Shown piece by piece: positions 8,863 through 17,979 of a stretch of DNA of 64,000 nucleotides. The stretch's first letter is position 1. Each line of letters begins with the position of its first letter. The stretch is from assembly GCF_017356265.1 (NCBI RefSeq), contig NZ_JAFNAW010000005.1, forward strand, positions 49,287-113,286. Reading direction: 5' to 3'. Source of the stretch: Paracoccus fontiphilus. GTDB taxonomy: Bacteria > Pseudomonadota > Alphaproteobacteria > Rhodobacterales > Rhodobacteraceae. The position numbers and the translations under genes are program-made. The notes beneath the pieces were generated by a model that was not told the origin of the DNA, searched no databases, and saw only the letters and a program-made list of their open reading frames with translations.

Positions 8863-10341
8863 TCAGTGGTCCGCGACATGGCCAGCCGCCCGCAACTCTT
8901 CCTCGTCCACATGGGCAGCGCCGTTGTAGAACCAGTTCAGGATCACCGCCGTGATCGCCGCCAGCAGGATGCCGGAATGGATCAGCGGGTGGATCGCGTG
9001 GGGCATCCACTGGTTGAAGTTCGGCGCCACCAGCGGGATCATCCCCATCCCGACCGAGATCGCGACGATGAACAGGTTGTGCCGGTTCGTGGCGAAATCG
9101 ACGCGCGCCAGGATCCGCACCCCGGTCGCCGCGACCATGCCGAACATCACAAGACCCGCGCCGCCCAGGACGGTCGTGGGCAGGCTTTCCACCAGCGCGC
9201 CCATCTTCGGGATCAACCCCAGCACGATCATGATCGCGCCCCCTGCCACGCAGACGAAGCGAGACCGGATGCCCGTAACGCCCACAAGGCCGACGTTCTG
9301 GCTGAAGGACGTATAGGGGAAGGTGTTGAAGATCCCCCCGATCATCGTGCCCAGGCCATCGGCGCGCAGGCCGGCGGCCAAGGCCTTCTGCTCCAGCGGC
9401 TTCTTGCAGATGTCGGACAGGGCCAGGAACATGCCGGTCGATTCGATCAGCGTGACCAGCATGACCAGGACCATCGTGGCGATCATGATCGGGTCGAAGG
9501 TCGGCATCCCGAAGTGGAACGGCTTGATGACGGCGAACCATTCAGCCGAGGCGACCTTGTCGAAGTTCATCATGCCCAGCATGGCGGCGACCAAGCCGCC
9601 CACGACGATGCCCACCAGCACGGCGATGTTCGACAGGAAGCCACGGGCGAACTTGGACACCAGCAGGATCGTGCCCAGCACAAGGACCGCGATCAGGATG
9701 TTCCGGCCTGCCGCATACAGCGGGTTCTGCACCGTCGGCGCCAGCGTCACGCTGGCGGGCACGTTGCCTGCCGCGCGGGCGGCCTCCAGCCAGGCGGCGG
9801 CTTCGGGGTCCACGATCTTGGGCGCGGTGGGGCCGACCTGCAGGCCGAAGATCCAGTTGATGCCGATGGGCATCAGGCTGATGCCGATGGTCAGGATCAG
9901 CGTGCCGGTGACGACCGGCGGAAAGAACCGCAGCATCTTGGAAATGAACGGCGCGATGAGGATGCCGATGATCCCCGCCGCGATGATGGCGCCGAACAGC
10001 GCCCGCGCGCCCTCATGCCCCGGCGTCGAACTGGCGACCGCCACCATCGGCCCGACAGACGCGAAGGTCACGCCCATCATCACCGGCAGCTTGATGCCGA
10101 ACCACTGGGTCGCGCCCAGGCTCTGAATGATGGAGACGATGCCGCAGACGAACAGGTCGGCGGAAATCAGGAACGCCACCTCCTCCGGCGGCAGGTTCAG
10201 CGCGCGGCCCACGATCAGCGGGACGGCAATGGCGCCCGCATACATGACCAGCACATGCTGGAACCCAAGCGTCAGCAGCTTGGGGGCGGGCAGCACGTCA
10301 TCCACCGGATGCGTGCTGCCCTGATAGGTTGCGTCAGACAT
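8863..10341 (-). CDS. NCS2 family uracil/xanthine/urate permease
   Basis: A 492-residue integral membrane nucleobase transporter with about 12-14 hydrophobic segments. The NAT signature QN-x-G-x4-T is present as QNVGLVGVTG. The length and the GFQHVLVMYAGAIAVPL N-terminus are typical of the xanthine/uric acid branch. It probably imports xanthine or urate for the surrounding catabolic genes. Specificity within NCS2 cannot be read from sequence alone. It is followed by the amidohydrolase gene and lies 35 bp downstream of bhcD. Confidence 0.88.
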   Translation of the reverse strand: MSDATYQGSTHPVDDVLPAPKLLTLGFQHVLVMYAGAIAVPLIVGRALNLPPEEVAFLISADLFVCGIVSIIQSLGATQWFGIKLPVMMGVTFASVGPMVAVASSTPGHEGARALFGAIIAAGIIGILIAPFISKMLRFFPPVVTGTLILTIGISLMPIGINWIFGLQVGPTAPKIVDPEAAAWLEAARAAGNVPASVTLAPTVQNPLYAAGRNILIAVLVLGTILLVSKFARGFLSNIAVLVGIVVGGLVAAMLGMMNFDKVASAEWFAVIKPFHFGMPTFDPIMIATMVLVMLVTLIESTGMFLALSDICKKPLEQKALAAGLRADGLGTMIGGIFNTFPYTSFSQNVGLVGVTGIRSRFVCVAGGAIMIVLGLIPKMGALVESLPTTVLGGAGLVMFGMVAATGVRILARVDFATNRHNLFIVAISVGMGMIPLVAPNFNQWMPHAIHPLIHSGILLAAITAVILNWFYNGAAHVDEEELRAAGHVADH

Positions 10342-10376
10342 TGCGGACCTCCCTTTCCACGGATGCCTCGTTTCGT

Positions 10377-11339
10377 TCAGATTTCGACTTCGATGGCCTT
10401 TCCCTGCTGTTTGGCCAGGTTGACCACGGCGGCCGCGACAGCCAGGTCCTGCAGGCCGACGCCCGTTCCGTCGAAGATGGTGACCTCCGCATCGCCGCGC
10501 CCTTCGTGCCTGCCGATGATGACCTGGCCTAGCGCGGTGATGTCGTCCGCCGATACGGTTTTCTGCGCCGCCGCGTGCTGGAATTCGCCGATGCCGACCG
10601 ATTGGGCAACCTCGTCGGTGAACAGGCGCGCGCGGGCGACAAGGGCGGGGTCCAGTTCCTGCTTGCCCCTGGTGTCGGTGCCCATGGCCGCGATATGGGT
10701 CGGGCCCTTCACATGCGCGTTCATCAGCAGCGGCGCGAAGGCCGAGGTGATGGAGATGATCACGTCGGCCTCGGCGCCAAGCCGGGGCAGGTCCACCGCC
10801 TCGAACGGCAGGCCCAGTTCGGCGGCGGTGTCGGCCAGGCGGGTCAGCATGGCGGGATGCGGGTTCCAGCCGATGACACGCTCGAAGGCGCCGAAGCGGA
10901 CGGCGGCGCGCATCTGGAAGGCGGACTGGTGGCCCGCCCCGATCATGCCCAGCACCCGCGCCCCTTGCGGCGCCAGGTACTTGCTGGACACCGCGCTGGC
11001 GGCCGCCGTGCGCAGGGCGGTCAGCAGGTTGCCGCCGACCGCCGCCGACACGCGGCCCGTGTCCGGGTCGAACAGGAACACGGTGGACTGGTGGTTGATC
11101 AGCCCGTGACCCGCGTTGTTGGGCCAGTATCCCCCGGCCTTGAGGCCCAGCGTCAGTCCCGCCCCGTCGAAGCCGCCCTTGAAGCCATAGAGCGCGTCCT
11201 CGTGCCCGATGGCCTCGCGCACGACGGGGAAGTTCCGGGCATCCCCGCGCGCCATGGCGGCGAAGACCGCCTCGACCGCGTCGAACGCGGCCTCCGGCGT
11301 CATCAGGCCTGCGATCTCGCCTTCAGGAACGACCCACAT
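10377..11339 (-). CDS. bhcD: Iminosuccinate reductase BhcD
   Basis: A 320-residue member of the ornithine cyclodeaminase/mu-crystallin fold. In the beta-hydroxyaspartate cycle BhcD reduces iminosuccinate to L-aspartate with NADH, regenerating the amino donor. The Rossmann motif is GMIGAGHQSA near the middle, and the FKGGFDG and MGTDTRGKQEL segments fit the family. By itself the sequence would be called ornithine cyclodeaminase-like; the bhcABCD order gives the specific role. The ATG shares its A with the bhcC TGA, so translation is coupled. Confidence 0.9.
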   Translation of the reverse strand: MWVVPEGEIAGLMTPEAAFDAVEAVFAAMARGDARNFPVVREAIGHEDALYGFKGGFDGAGLTLGLKAGGYWPNNAGHGLINHQSTVFLFDPDTGRVSAAVGGNLLTALRTAAASAVSSKYLAPQGARVLGMIGAGHQSAFQMRAAVRFGAFERVIGWNPHPAMLTRLADTAAELGLPFEAVDLPRLGAEADVIISITSAFAPLLMNAHVKGPTHIAAMGTDTRGKQELDPALVARARLFTDEVAQSVGIGEFQHAAAQKTVSADDITALGQVIIGRHEGRGDAEVTIFDGTGVGLQDLAVAAAVVNLAKQQGKAIEVEI

Positions 11340-12517
11340 CAATAGGCCTTCCCGCGCGCCGAGACCGGCCACAGGGTTTCCACCTTGCCGTTCCGGACGC
11401 CCACATACCAGTCGTGAACGTTGCAGGTCGGGTCGCAATGGCCCGGCACCAGCCGCAGCTTGTCGTTGACCTTCAGCACGCCCTGCGGGTCCTCGACCAC
11501 GCCATGCTCGTCGCTGCACTTGATGTATTTGACGTCGTCGCGGCCATAGACGAAGGGCAGCCCGCTGTCGACCGACTGCGCCTTCAGGCCCGCGTCCACC
11601 ACCGCCAGGTGCGGCTTGGCGTGGGACATGACCGAGGTCAGGATGAACAGCGCGTTCTCCCATTCGCCCTGGTCGATGCGGCGGCCCGCCTTGTCGTGGA
11701 TGCGGCCGTAATCCGCGTCCATGAAGGCATAGGAGCCGCACTGGAGTTCGTTGTAAACGCCCGAGTTGCTCTCGAAGTAGTAGCTGCCGGTGCCGCCGCC
11801 CGAGACCAGCTCCGGCTCCAGCCCGCAGGCCTTCAAGGCCTCCACGGCATCGGTGACCTGGGCGATGGCCGCGTCCAGCTTGGCCTTGCGGTCGTCATAG
11901 CTGTCCATGTGCTGCATCGCGCCCTGGTAGGCCTGGATGCCGGTGAAGCGCAGCCCCGGTGCCGCGTCGATGGCCCTGGCGATCTCCACCACCTCGGGCG
12001 TGGTCTTCACGCCGCAGCGGCCCGCGCCGCAGTCGATCTCGACGAAGCACTCGATGGTGGTGCCGTGCCTTTGCGCCGCCGCCGACAGGTCCGCCACGTT
12101 CGCCACGTCGTCCACGCAGACGATGATCCGGCTGCCCAGCTTGGGCAGGCGGGCCAGGCGGTCGATCTTCAGCGGGTCGCGCACCTGGTTGGAGACCAGC
12201 ACGTCCTTGATGCCGCCGCGCACGAAGACCTCGGCCTCGGAGACCTTCTGGCAGCAGACGCCGATGGCCCCGCCCAGGTCCATCTGCAGCTTCAGCACGT
12301 CAACGGACTTGTGCATCTTGCCGTGTGCCCGGTGGCGCATCCCGTGCGCCTTGGCGTAATCGCCCATCTTCCGGATGTTGCGCTCCAGCGCATCCAGATC
12401 CAGGATCAGGCAGGGCGTCTGGATGTCCGCCTCGTCCATGCCCGGCAGGGCGGGCACGTCGAAGCCGACCTCCAGGGTGTCGAGGTTCACGCCATTCGAC
12501 TTGATCGGTGCGTTCAT
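11339..12517 (-). CDS. bhcC: beta-hydroxyaspartate aldolase BhcC
   Basis: A 392-residue PLP enzyme with the alanine-racemase-like fold of D-threonine aldolases. BhcC condenses glycine with glyoxylate to give beta-hydroxyaspartate. The PLP lysine region is HRAHGKMHKS, and later motifs include CFVEIDCGAGRCG, VSGGGTGSYYFES and the metal-site segment GHCDPTCN near the C-terminus. The ATG overlaps the bhcB stop (ATGA). With bhcA upstream supplying glycine from glyoxylate, two glyoxylates enter the cycle. Identification is by family features plus the exact bhc gene order. Confidence 0.93.
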   Translation of the reverse strand: MNAPIKSNGVNLDTLEVGFDVPALPGMDEADIQTPCLILDLDALERNIRKMGDYAKAHGMRHRAHGKMHKSVDVLKLQMDLGGAIGVCCQKVSEAEVFVRGGIKDVLVSNQVRDPLKIDRLARLPKLGSRIIVCVDDVANVADLSAAAQRHGTTIECFVEIDCGAGRCGVKTTPEVVEIARAIDAAPGLRFTGIQAYQGAMQHMDSYDDRKAKLDAAIAQVTDAVEALKACGLEPELVSGGGTGSYYFESNSGVYNELQCGSYAFMDADYGRIHDKAGRRIDQGEWENALFILTSVMSHAKPHLAVVDAGLKAQSVDSGLPFVYGRDDVKYIKCSDEHGVVEDPQGVLKVNDKLRLVPGHCDPTCNVHDWYVGVRNGKVETLWPVSARGKAY

Positions 12518-13488
12518 GATGCCGTTCCTTGGGTCCAGGGCAGCCTGTCCAGATCGACATTGCCGCCGGTGATGATGATGCCGACGCGCTTGCCGGCGAA
12601 TGCGTCGCGGTTCTTCAGGATGGTGGCCAGCGGCACGGCGCTGGAGGGCTCCATCACCACGCGCAGGTGCTTCCAGATCAGCTTCATCGCCTCGACGATC
12701 TCGGCGTCGGACGCCGTGTAGATCTCGGACACGTGGTTGCTGACGAAGTGCCAGGTCAGGTCCTTCAAGGGCACCAGCAGCCCGTCGGCGATGGTCCTGG
12801 GCGCGTCGTCGGCGATGATGTGGCCTGCCTTGAAGCTGCGATAGGCGTCGTCGGCCTGTTCCGGTTCCGCCGCGATCACCTGCACCTCGGGCGCCAGCGT
12901 CGAAAGCGTCAGGCAGGTGCCCGAGATCATCCCGCCGCCGCCGATCGGCGCCACGACCATCTCCAGCCCGTCGGTCTGCTCCATGAACTCGCGCGCGCAG
13001 GTGCCCTGCCCCGCGATCACCCGCGGGTCGTTGTAGGGATGGACGAAATCGCCCCCGGTGCGGGCCTGTACCTCGGCGAAGGCCGCCTCGCGCGAGGAGG
13101 TGGAGGGTTCGCATTCGGTGATGACGCCGCCATAGCGGCGCACGGTGTCCTTCTTGGCCTGCGGCGCGGTGCGCGGCATCACCACGTTGCAGGGAATGCC
13201 CCGCCGCATCGCCGCGTAGCTGAGGCAGGACGCGTGGTTGCCAGACGAGTGCGTCGCCACGCCCCGGGCGGCCTGCACGTCATCCAGGCCGAAGACCGCG
13301 TTGGCGGCGCCACGGACCTTGAAGGCCCCCGGCTCCTGGAAGTTCTCGCACTTGAAGAACAGCCGCGCGCCGGTCAGGTCGTTCAGATGGTCCGACACCC
13401 GCACCGGCGTCCGCCGGATGAAAGGCCGGATGCGATCATGCGCCGCCAGCATGTCCCCGTAGGTCGGAATGTCCATCGCCTCCCTCAT
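12514..13488 (-). CDS. bhcB: beta-hydroxyaspartate dehydratase BhcB
   Basis: A 324-residue PLP fold-type II enzyme of the serine/threonine dehydratase family. BhcB dehydrates beta-hydroxyaspartate to iminosuccinate. The PLP-lysine motif is EPGAFKVRGA near residue 55, the substrate loop SSGNHASC follows, and GGGGMISG is the phosphate-binding glycine loop. The first ATG shares its A with the bhcA TGA. A second ATG four codons later (before DIPTYG) is also possible. The position inside bhcABCD separates it from biosynthetic threonine dehydratase. Confidence 0.92.
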   Translation of the reverse strand: MREAMDIPTYGDMLAAHDRIRPFIRRTPVRVSDHLNDLTGARLFFKCENFQEPGAFKVRGAANAVFGLDDVQAARGVATHSSGNHASCLSYAAMRRGIPCNVVMPRTAPQAKKDTVRRYGGVITECEPSTSSREAAFAEVQARTGGDFVHPYNDPRVIAGQGTCAREFMEQTDGLEMVVAPIGGGGMISGTCLTLSTLAPEVQVIAAEPEQADDAYRSFKAGHIIADDAPRTIADGLLVPLKDLTWHFVSNHVSEIYTASDAEIVEAMKLIWKHLRVVMEPSSAVPLATILKNRDAFAGKRVGIIITGGNVDLDRLPWTQGTAS

Positions 13489-14675
13489 CACGCAGCCTGC
13501 TGCATGGCGGTGGCGCTGTGGCGGTAATGGTCCTGCGCGGCCGCGACCCCGGAACCCAGCTTCACGGGCAGGCCGAGGTCGGCCATGACCATTTCCGCCG
13601 TGGCAATGCCCGACAGGGCCATCACGTCGGTCAGGCTGCCCAGGTGGCCGATGCGGAACACCTTGCCCGCGACATCGCCAAGCCCGGTCCCGAAGGCCAC
13701 GCCATAGGCGTTCAGCGCGTGGCTGACGATCTTGCTGGCATCGAAGCCTTCCGGTGTGCGGATCGCGCTGACACTGTCGGAATAAAGCTCGGGCCGCCTG
13801 GCGCAAAGCTTCATTCCCCAGGCGGCGACGGCCTGGCGCACACCCTCGGCGATGCGGTGGTGGCGGGCAAAGACGTTCTCCAAGCCTTCATCCAGCAGCA
13901 TGTCGCAGGCGACGTTCAGCCCGTTCAGCAGCCCGACCGGCGGCGTGTAGGGATAGCCGTTGGCGGCATAGCCGCGCGCCATGTCGCGGATGTCGAAGAA
14001 GGTGCGCGGCAATTTCGCCGTCTCGACCGCAGCCATCGCCTTGGGCGAGAAGCCCACGATGGCCAGGCCCGGGGGCAGCATGAAGCCCTTCTGGCTGCCG
14101 GTCACGGCGATATCGACGCCCCATTCGTCCATGCGGAAATCATAGCACGCAATCGAGGAAACGCCGTCCACGAACAGCAGCGCCGGATGGCCCGCGTTGT
14201 CCAGGGCGCGGCGGACGGCGGCGATGTCGCTGCGCACGCCGGTGGCGGTCTCGTTATGCGTCGCCAGCACGACCTTGATCTTGTGCGCCTTGTCGGCGGT
14301 CAGGATCTCCTCGAACCGATCCGCCGGAACGCCCTCGCCCCATTCCTGGGCGACGACCTGCACGTCGAGGCCATGGCGCTGGCACATGTCGATCCAGCGG
14401 TGGCTGAACATGCCGTTGCGGGTCGCCAGAACGGTGTCGCCCGGAGACAGCGTGTTGGTGATCGCCGTTTCCCAGCCGCCGGTCCCGGTCGAGGGGAAAA
14501 CGAAGACCTGCCCCCGCGTGGTCTTCAGCACCTTCTTCACCCCCTCCAGCGCCGGGTGCAGGATGCGTCCGAAAACCGGGCTGCGATGGTCGATCGTGGG
14601 CATGTCCACGGCCTTGCGCAGCACCTCGGGGATATTGGTCGGGCCTGGAATGAACACGGGATTCTGGCTGGTCAT
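13488..14675 (-). CDS. bhcA: Aspartate-glyoxylate aminotransferase BhcA
   Basis: A 395-residue class V aminotransferase related to serine-glyoxylate aminotransferases. BhcA transfers the amino group of aspartate to glyoxylate, giving glycine and oxaloacetate, the carbon output of the cycle. Visible motifs are FIPGPTNIPE at the N-terminus, FPSTGTGGWE, VDGVSS and the PLP lysine in TGSQKGFMLP. The start is fixed by a strong Shine-Dalgarno (AGGAGGAA at 14682-14689). It is the first gene of bhcABCD and divergent from bhcR. Ureidoglycine-glyoxylate aminotransferase is the closest alternative, but the operon argues for BhcA. Confidence 0.94.
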   Translation of the reverse strand: MTSQNPVFIPGPTNIPEVLRKAVDMPTIDHRSPVFGRILHPALEGVKKVLKTTRGQVFVFPSTGTGGWETAITNTLSPGDTVLATRNGMFSHRWIDMCQRHGLDVQVVAQEWGEGVPADRFEEILTADKAHKIKVVLATHNETATGVRSDIAAVRRALDNAGHPALLFVDGVSSIACYDFRMDEWGVDIAVTGSQKGFMLPPGLAIVGFSPKAMAAVETAKLPRTFFDIRDMARGYAANGYPYTPPVGLLNGLNVACDMLLDEGLENVFARHHRIAEGVRQAVAAWGMKLCARRPELYSDSVSAIRTPEGFDASKIVSHALNAYGVAFGTGLGDVAGKVFRIGHLGSLTDVMALSGIATAEMVMADLGLPVKLGSGVAAAQDHYRHSATAMQQAA

Positions 14676-14734
14676 GGCTCTTCCTCCTCTGATAGGCCCA
14701 TGATACCCCCCGCGGCCAGATGTCGCAATTTTTC

Positions 14735-14749
14735 TGGAAAACATTTCCA
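14735..14749. promoter_or_regulatory. Probable BhcR (IclR-type) operator
   Basis: TGGAAA-ACA-TTTCCA is a perfect 6-bp inverted repeat with a 3-bp centre, 60 bp upstream of bhcA. It matches the known E. coli IclR site TGGAAATNATTTCCA at all but one fixed position. It lies in the AT-rich bhcA/bhcR intergenic region, and the divergent gene encodes an IclR-family protein, so it is the best operator candidate. Confidence 0.7.
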
Positions 14750-14820
14750 TTTTGGCGTTAAAATGCGAAATATCGCGCCTCATCATGCACTTGGCATTTT
14801 TCAGGCGTCGATCTGGATTA

Positions 14821-14835
14821 TCGCCGTTACGGCAA
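14821..14835. promoter_or_regulatory. Second 15-bp palindrome upstream of bhcR
   Basis: TCGCCG-TTA-CGGCAA has the same 15-bp size and 3-bp centre as the IclR-like site, with one arm mismatch, and lies 24 bp before the bhcR ATG. Its base sequence differs from the IclR consensus. It may be an autoregulatory site or an unrelated dyad. Confidence 0.35.
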
Positions 14836-14859
14836 TGTATTCTTTAGGAAAGGGCGAAA

Positions 14860-15681
14860 ATGTCTGAGCCAACCCGCCGTCGCGGCCGTCCGCGCACCGC
14901 CAAGGACACCGTCGGCACCGTGCAGGTGCTGGACCGGGCGCTGGACATGCTGGACCTGCTGGCCGCCCATCCCGGCCTGACGCTGAGCGAGGTGGCCGAG
15001 CGGATGGAGCAGTCGCCGTCGACGGCGCACCGCCTGCTGCATTCGCTGGCCGCGCGCGGCATGGTCGAAAGCGACCCCACGACCCAGGCCTGGAACATCG
15101 GACCCGCCGCCTTCCGCCTGGGCAGCGCCTTCATGCGCCGGTCGGGCATCGTCGAACGCGCCCGCCCGATCCTGCGCACGTTGATGGAGCACACGGGCGA
15201 GACGGCGAACCTCGGCATCCTCAATGGCGACGCGGTGCTGTTCATCAGCCAGGCCGAGACGCACGAGACGATCCGCGCCTTCTTCCCGCCCGGCACCCGG
15301 TCACCCCTGCACGCCTCGGGTATCGGCAAGGCGCTGCTGGCCTTTGGCCGGGCCGACATCCTTCGGGGATACCTGACCAGCCACGGCCTGACGCGCTTTA
15401 CCGACAGGACGCTGGTCACGCCCGAATCGCTGGTTGCCGACATGGACCGCATCCGATCCCGCGGCTTTTCCTTCGACGATGAGGAGCGGACCCGGGGAAT
15501 GCGCTGCATCGCCGCCCCGGTCTTCGACCTGACCGGCGAGGCCATCGCCGGGGTCAGCGTCAGCGGACCGACCCACCGCATCGGCCATGAGCACGTCAAG
15601 ACGCTGGGCGCGGCGGTGGTGGCGGCCGCCGCGGACCTGAGCCAGGCGATGGGCGGGCCCGGCGCCGCGCCACTGTCATGA
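14860..15681 (+). CDS. bhcR: IclR family regulator BhcR
   Basis: A 273-residue IclR-type regulator. An N-terminal winged helix (residues 25-85, with LSEVAERMEQSPSTAHRLLHSL as the helix-turn-helix) is followed by the ligand-binding domain, which has GTRSPLHASGIGKALLA and GVSVSGP segments. In Paracoccus the homologous regulator controls bhcABCD and responds to glyoxylate. Its divergent position here and the IclR-like palindrome in the shared intergenic region support the same role. A basic RRRGRPR stretch precedes the DNA-binding domain. Confidence 0.92.
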   Translation: MSEPTRRRGRPRTAKDTVGTVQVLDRALDMLDLLAAHPGLTLSEVAERMEQSPSTAHRLLHSLAARGMVESDPTTQAWNIGPAAFRLGSAFMRRSGIVERARPILRTLMEHTGETANLGILNGDAVLFISQAETHETIRAFFPPGTRSPLHASGIGKALLAFGRADILRGYLTSHGLTRFTDRTLVTPESLVADMDRIRSRGFSFDDEERTRGMRCIAAPVFDLTGEAIAGVSVSGPTHRIGHEHVKTLGAAVVAAAADLSQAMGGPGAAPLS

Positions 15682-15755
15682 AGGCTTGAGCGAACCGTTA
15701 CGCGGCTGACACAGACATCGGCAATGCCTGCGCGGAACTGCATTCAGAGGTATCC

Positions 15756-17918
15756 ATGTCCGCTCGTCTTCTCGGCGCCGTTTCGGTCGCAGCCCTTCTG
15801 GCCTCGCCGGCGGTGGCCGACAGCTTCAACCGCATCGCCACCTTCCCCGTCACCGCCAACATGGCCACCGGAGAGGACACCGCGCGCCCATCATCGGCCG
15901 AGATCATCTCGGTTTCCCCCGACGGCATGACGCTGATCTATACCGACAGCCCCCTGGGCGTGCTGGGCCTGATCGACATCACCGATCCCAAGGCACCCAA
16001 GCCCCTGGGCAATGTCGCGATGAACGGAGAGCCGACGACCGCCCATATCCTGGGCAACCGCGCCTTCGTGGGCGTCAACACCTCGGAAAGCTTCACCGAA
16101 CCCTCGGGGCGCATCGCCGTGGTCGATCTGGACAGCGCCGGCGAATTGGCCTCGTGCGATCTGGGCGGGCAGCCGGATTCGGTCGCCGTCGCGCCGGACG
16201 GCAGCTTCCTGGCCGTCGCGGTCGAGAACGAGCGTGACGAGGATGTCAGCGACGGCGCCCTGCCGCAGATGCCCGCTGGCTTTGTCGCGAAGCTGCCGGT
16301 TGCCGAAGGCGCGGTGGATTGCGACGCCCTGCAGAAGATCGAGCTGACCGGCCTTGCCGCCATTGGCGCCGAGGACCCCGAGCCCGAGTTCGTCGACATC
16401 AACGACGCGGGCGAGATCGTCGTCACGCTGCAGGAAAACAACCACATTGCGGTCATCGGCGCGGACGGAGCGGTCGCCTCGCATTTCCCGGCAGGCGAGG
16501 TGACGCTGGAAAACGTCGATACCACAAGCGACGGCACCCTGTCCTTCTCCGAGGCGGCCGACCCGACCCCGAGAGAGCCCGACGGCGTCAAATGGCTGGA
16601 CAACGACCATTTCGCGACCGCGAACGAGGGCGACTGGAACGGCGGCAGCCGCGGCTTCACGATCTTCCGCAAGGACGGAACGGTCGTTTACGAGTCGGGC
16701 GCGTCGCTGGAACACGCCATCGCCGCCATCGGCCATTATCCCGAGAAGCGGTCCAAATCCAAGGGTGTCGAGATCGAGAGCATCGAGTTCGCCCGCTTCG
16801 GCGACACCCCCTTCCTGTTCGTCGTGTCGGAGCGCGCCTCGGTTGTGGCGGTCTATGACCTGACCGATCCCGCCGCCCCGAAGCTTGCGCAGATCCTGCC
16901 GTCGGGCGTCAGCCCGGAAGGCGCCGTCGCCATTCCCGCCCGCAACCTGCTGGTCACCGCCAACGAGGCCGACCTGGGCGAGGACGGCGGCGCGCGCGCC
17001 CATGTCATGCTGTTCGAACGGCAGGCCGCCGAGCCGGTCTATCCGATGCTGACGGCGGACGGGACCGACCCGCTTGTCGGCTGGGGCGCCCTTGGCGCGC
17101 TGACGGCGGGGGACCAGCCGGGCCAGTTGGTTGCCGCCTCGGACAGCGTTTACGGGCAGATGCCGTCGATTTACACGATCGACGCCACGCAGAAGCCCGC
17201 CCGCATCACCGGCCGGAAGGTCGTGACCCGCAACGGCAACGCGGCGCAGAAGCTGGACATCGAGGGGATCACCGGAGACGGCGAGGGCGGCTTCTGGCTG
17301 GCCAACGAAGGCGACGCCGCGAAGCTGGTCCCCCATGCGATCATCCATGTGGATGCGGACGGCGAGATCCAGGACGAGATCGCCCTGCCCGCCGAACTGC
17401 AGGCCCATCAGACCCGCTTCGGCGCCGAGGGCATCGCCCTTGTCGATGGCACCTTGTGGGTCGCCATGCAGCGCGAATGGGGCGACGACCCCGAGGGTCA
17501 GGTCAAGCTGCTGTCCTATGACCTCGAATCCGAGGAATGGGGCGCCGTCCGCTATCCGCTGGAAGCCAAGGGCGATGGCTGGATGGGCCTGTCGGAAATC
17601 GCGGTGAAGGGCGACCATGCCTATGTGGTCGAACGCGACAACCTTGTGGGCGATGCGGCGAAGGTGAAGAAGATCTTCCGCGTGGCGCTGTCCGACCTGA
17701 AGCCCGCGCCCTTGGACGGCGACCTGCCGGTTGTCGCCAAGGAGGAGGTCCGCGACCTGATCCCCGACCTGCGGTCACTGACGAACGGCTATGTCCTGGA
17801 CAAGGTCGAGGGGCTGGCCTTCGACAACAACGGGGACGCCTGGATCGTCACCGACAACGACGGCGTGGACGACAGCTCGGGCGAGACGCTGTTGTGGAAC
17901 GCGGGCGCGCTGAACTGA
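15756..17918 (+). CDS. Secreted phytase-like esterase-domain beta-propeller protein
   Basis: A 720-residue exported protein. Residues 1-22 form a signal peptide (LLGAVSVAALLASPAVADS, AxA-type cleavage). The N-terminal half has repeated propeller blades (IDITDPKAPKPLG, VAVAPDGSFLAVAVEN, YDLTDPAAPKLAQ), and the C-terminal half resembles the phytase-esterase-like domain (EGITGDGEGGFWLANEGD, GLAFDNNGDAWIVTDNDG). It is probably a periplasmic phosphoesterase, but no substrate can be assigned. It stands between bhcR and the azgA-type permease gene and ends at a strong terminator, so it is a single-gene unit. Confidence 0.7.
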   Translation: MSARLLGAVSVAALLASPAVADSFNRIATFPVTANMATGEDTARPSSAEIISVSPDGMTLIYTDSPLGVLGLIDITDPKAPKPLGNVAMNGEPTTAHILGNRAFVGVNTSESFTEPSGRIAVVDLDSAGELASCDLGGQPDSVAVAPDGSFLAVAVENERDEDVSDGALPQMPAGFVAKLPVAEGAVDCDALQKIELTGLAAIGAEDPEPEFVDINDAGEIVVTLQENNHIAVIGADGAVASHFPAGEVTLENVDTTSDGTLSFSEAADPTPREPDGVKWLDNDHFATANEGDWNGGSRGFTIFRKDGTVVYESGASLEHAIAAIGHYPEKRSKSKGVEIESIEFARFGDTPFLFVVSERASVVAVYDLTDPAAPKLAQILPSGVSPEGAVAIPARNLLVTANEADLGEDGGARAHVMLFERQAAEPVYPMLTADGTDPLVGWGALGALTAGDQPGQLVAASDSVYGQMPSIYTIDATQKPARITGRKVVTRNGNAAQKLDIEGITGDGEGGFWLANEGDAAKLVPHAIIHVDADGEIQDEIALPAELQAHQTRFGAEGIALVDGTLWVAMQREWGDDPEGQVKLLSYDLESEEWGAVRYPLEAKGDGWMGLSEIAVKGDHAYVVERDNLVGDAAKVKKIFRVALSDLKPAPLDGDLPVVAKEEVRDLIPDLRSLTNGYVLDKVEGLAFDNNGDAWIVTDNDGVDDSSGETLLWNAGALN

Positions 17919-17937
17919 TCGGCCACCGCCACGAAGA

Positions 17938-17962
17938 CAGCCGCCGGTTTCCCCGGCGGCTG
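17938..17962. terminator. Strong bidirectional terminator hairpin
   Basis: CAGCCGCCGG-TTTCC-CCGGCGGCTG is a perfect 10-bp stem followed by TGTCTTTT on the plus strand. It lies between the convergent stops of the propeller gene (17918) and the purine permease gene (17980). Confidence 0.85.
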
Positions 17963-17979
17963 TGTCTTTTCCGGGCCGA

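Noticed and set aside
8866..11109. Antisense reading frame of about 747 codons opposite the NCS2 permease and bhcD
   Set aside because: Low-complexity Asp/His/Arg-rich translation typical of the reverse strand of membrane-protein genes; no family features.
10377..14675. Generic calls: ornithine cyclodeaminase, D-threonine aldolase, threonine dehydratase and serine-glyoxylate aminotransferase
   Set aside because: Each fits at family level, but the four overlapping genes in this order with a divergent IclR regulator are the bhc operon, so the specific roles are preferred.
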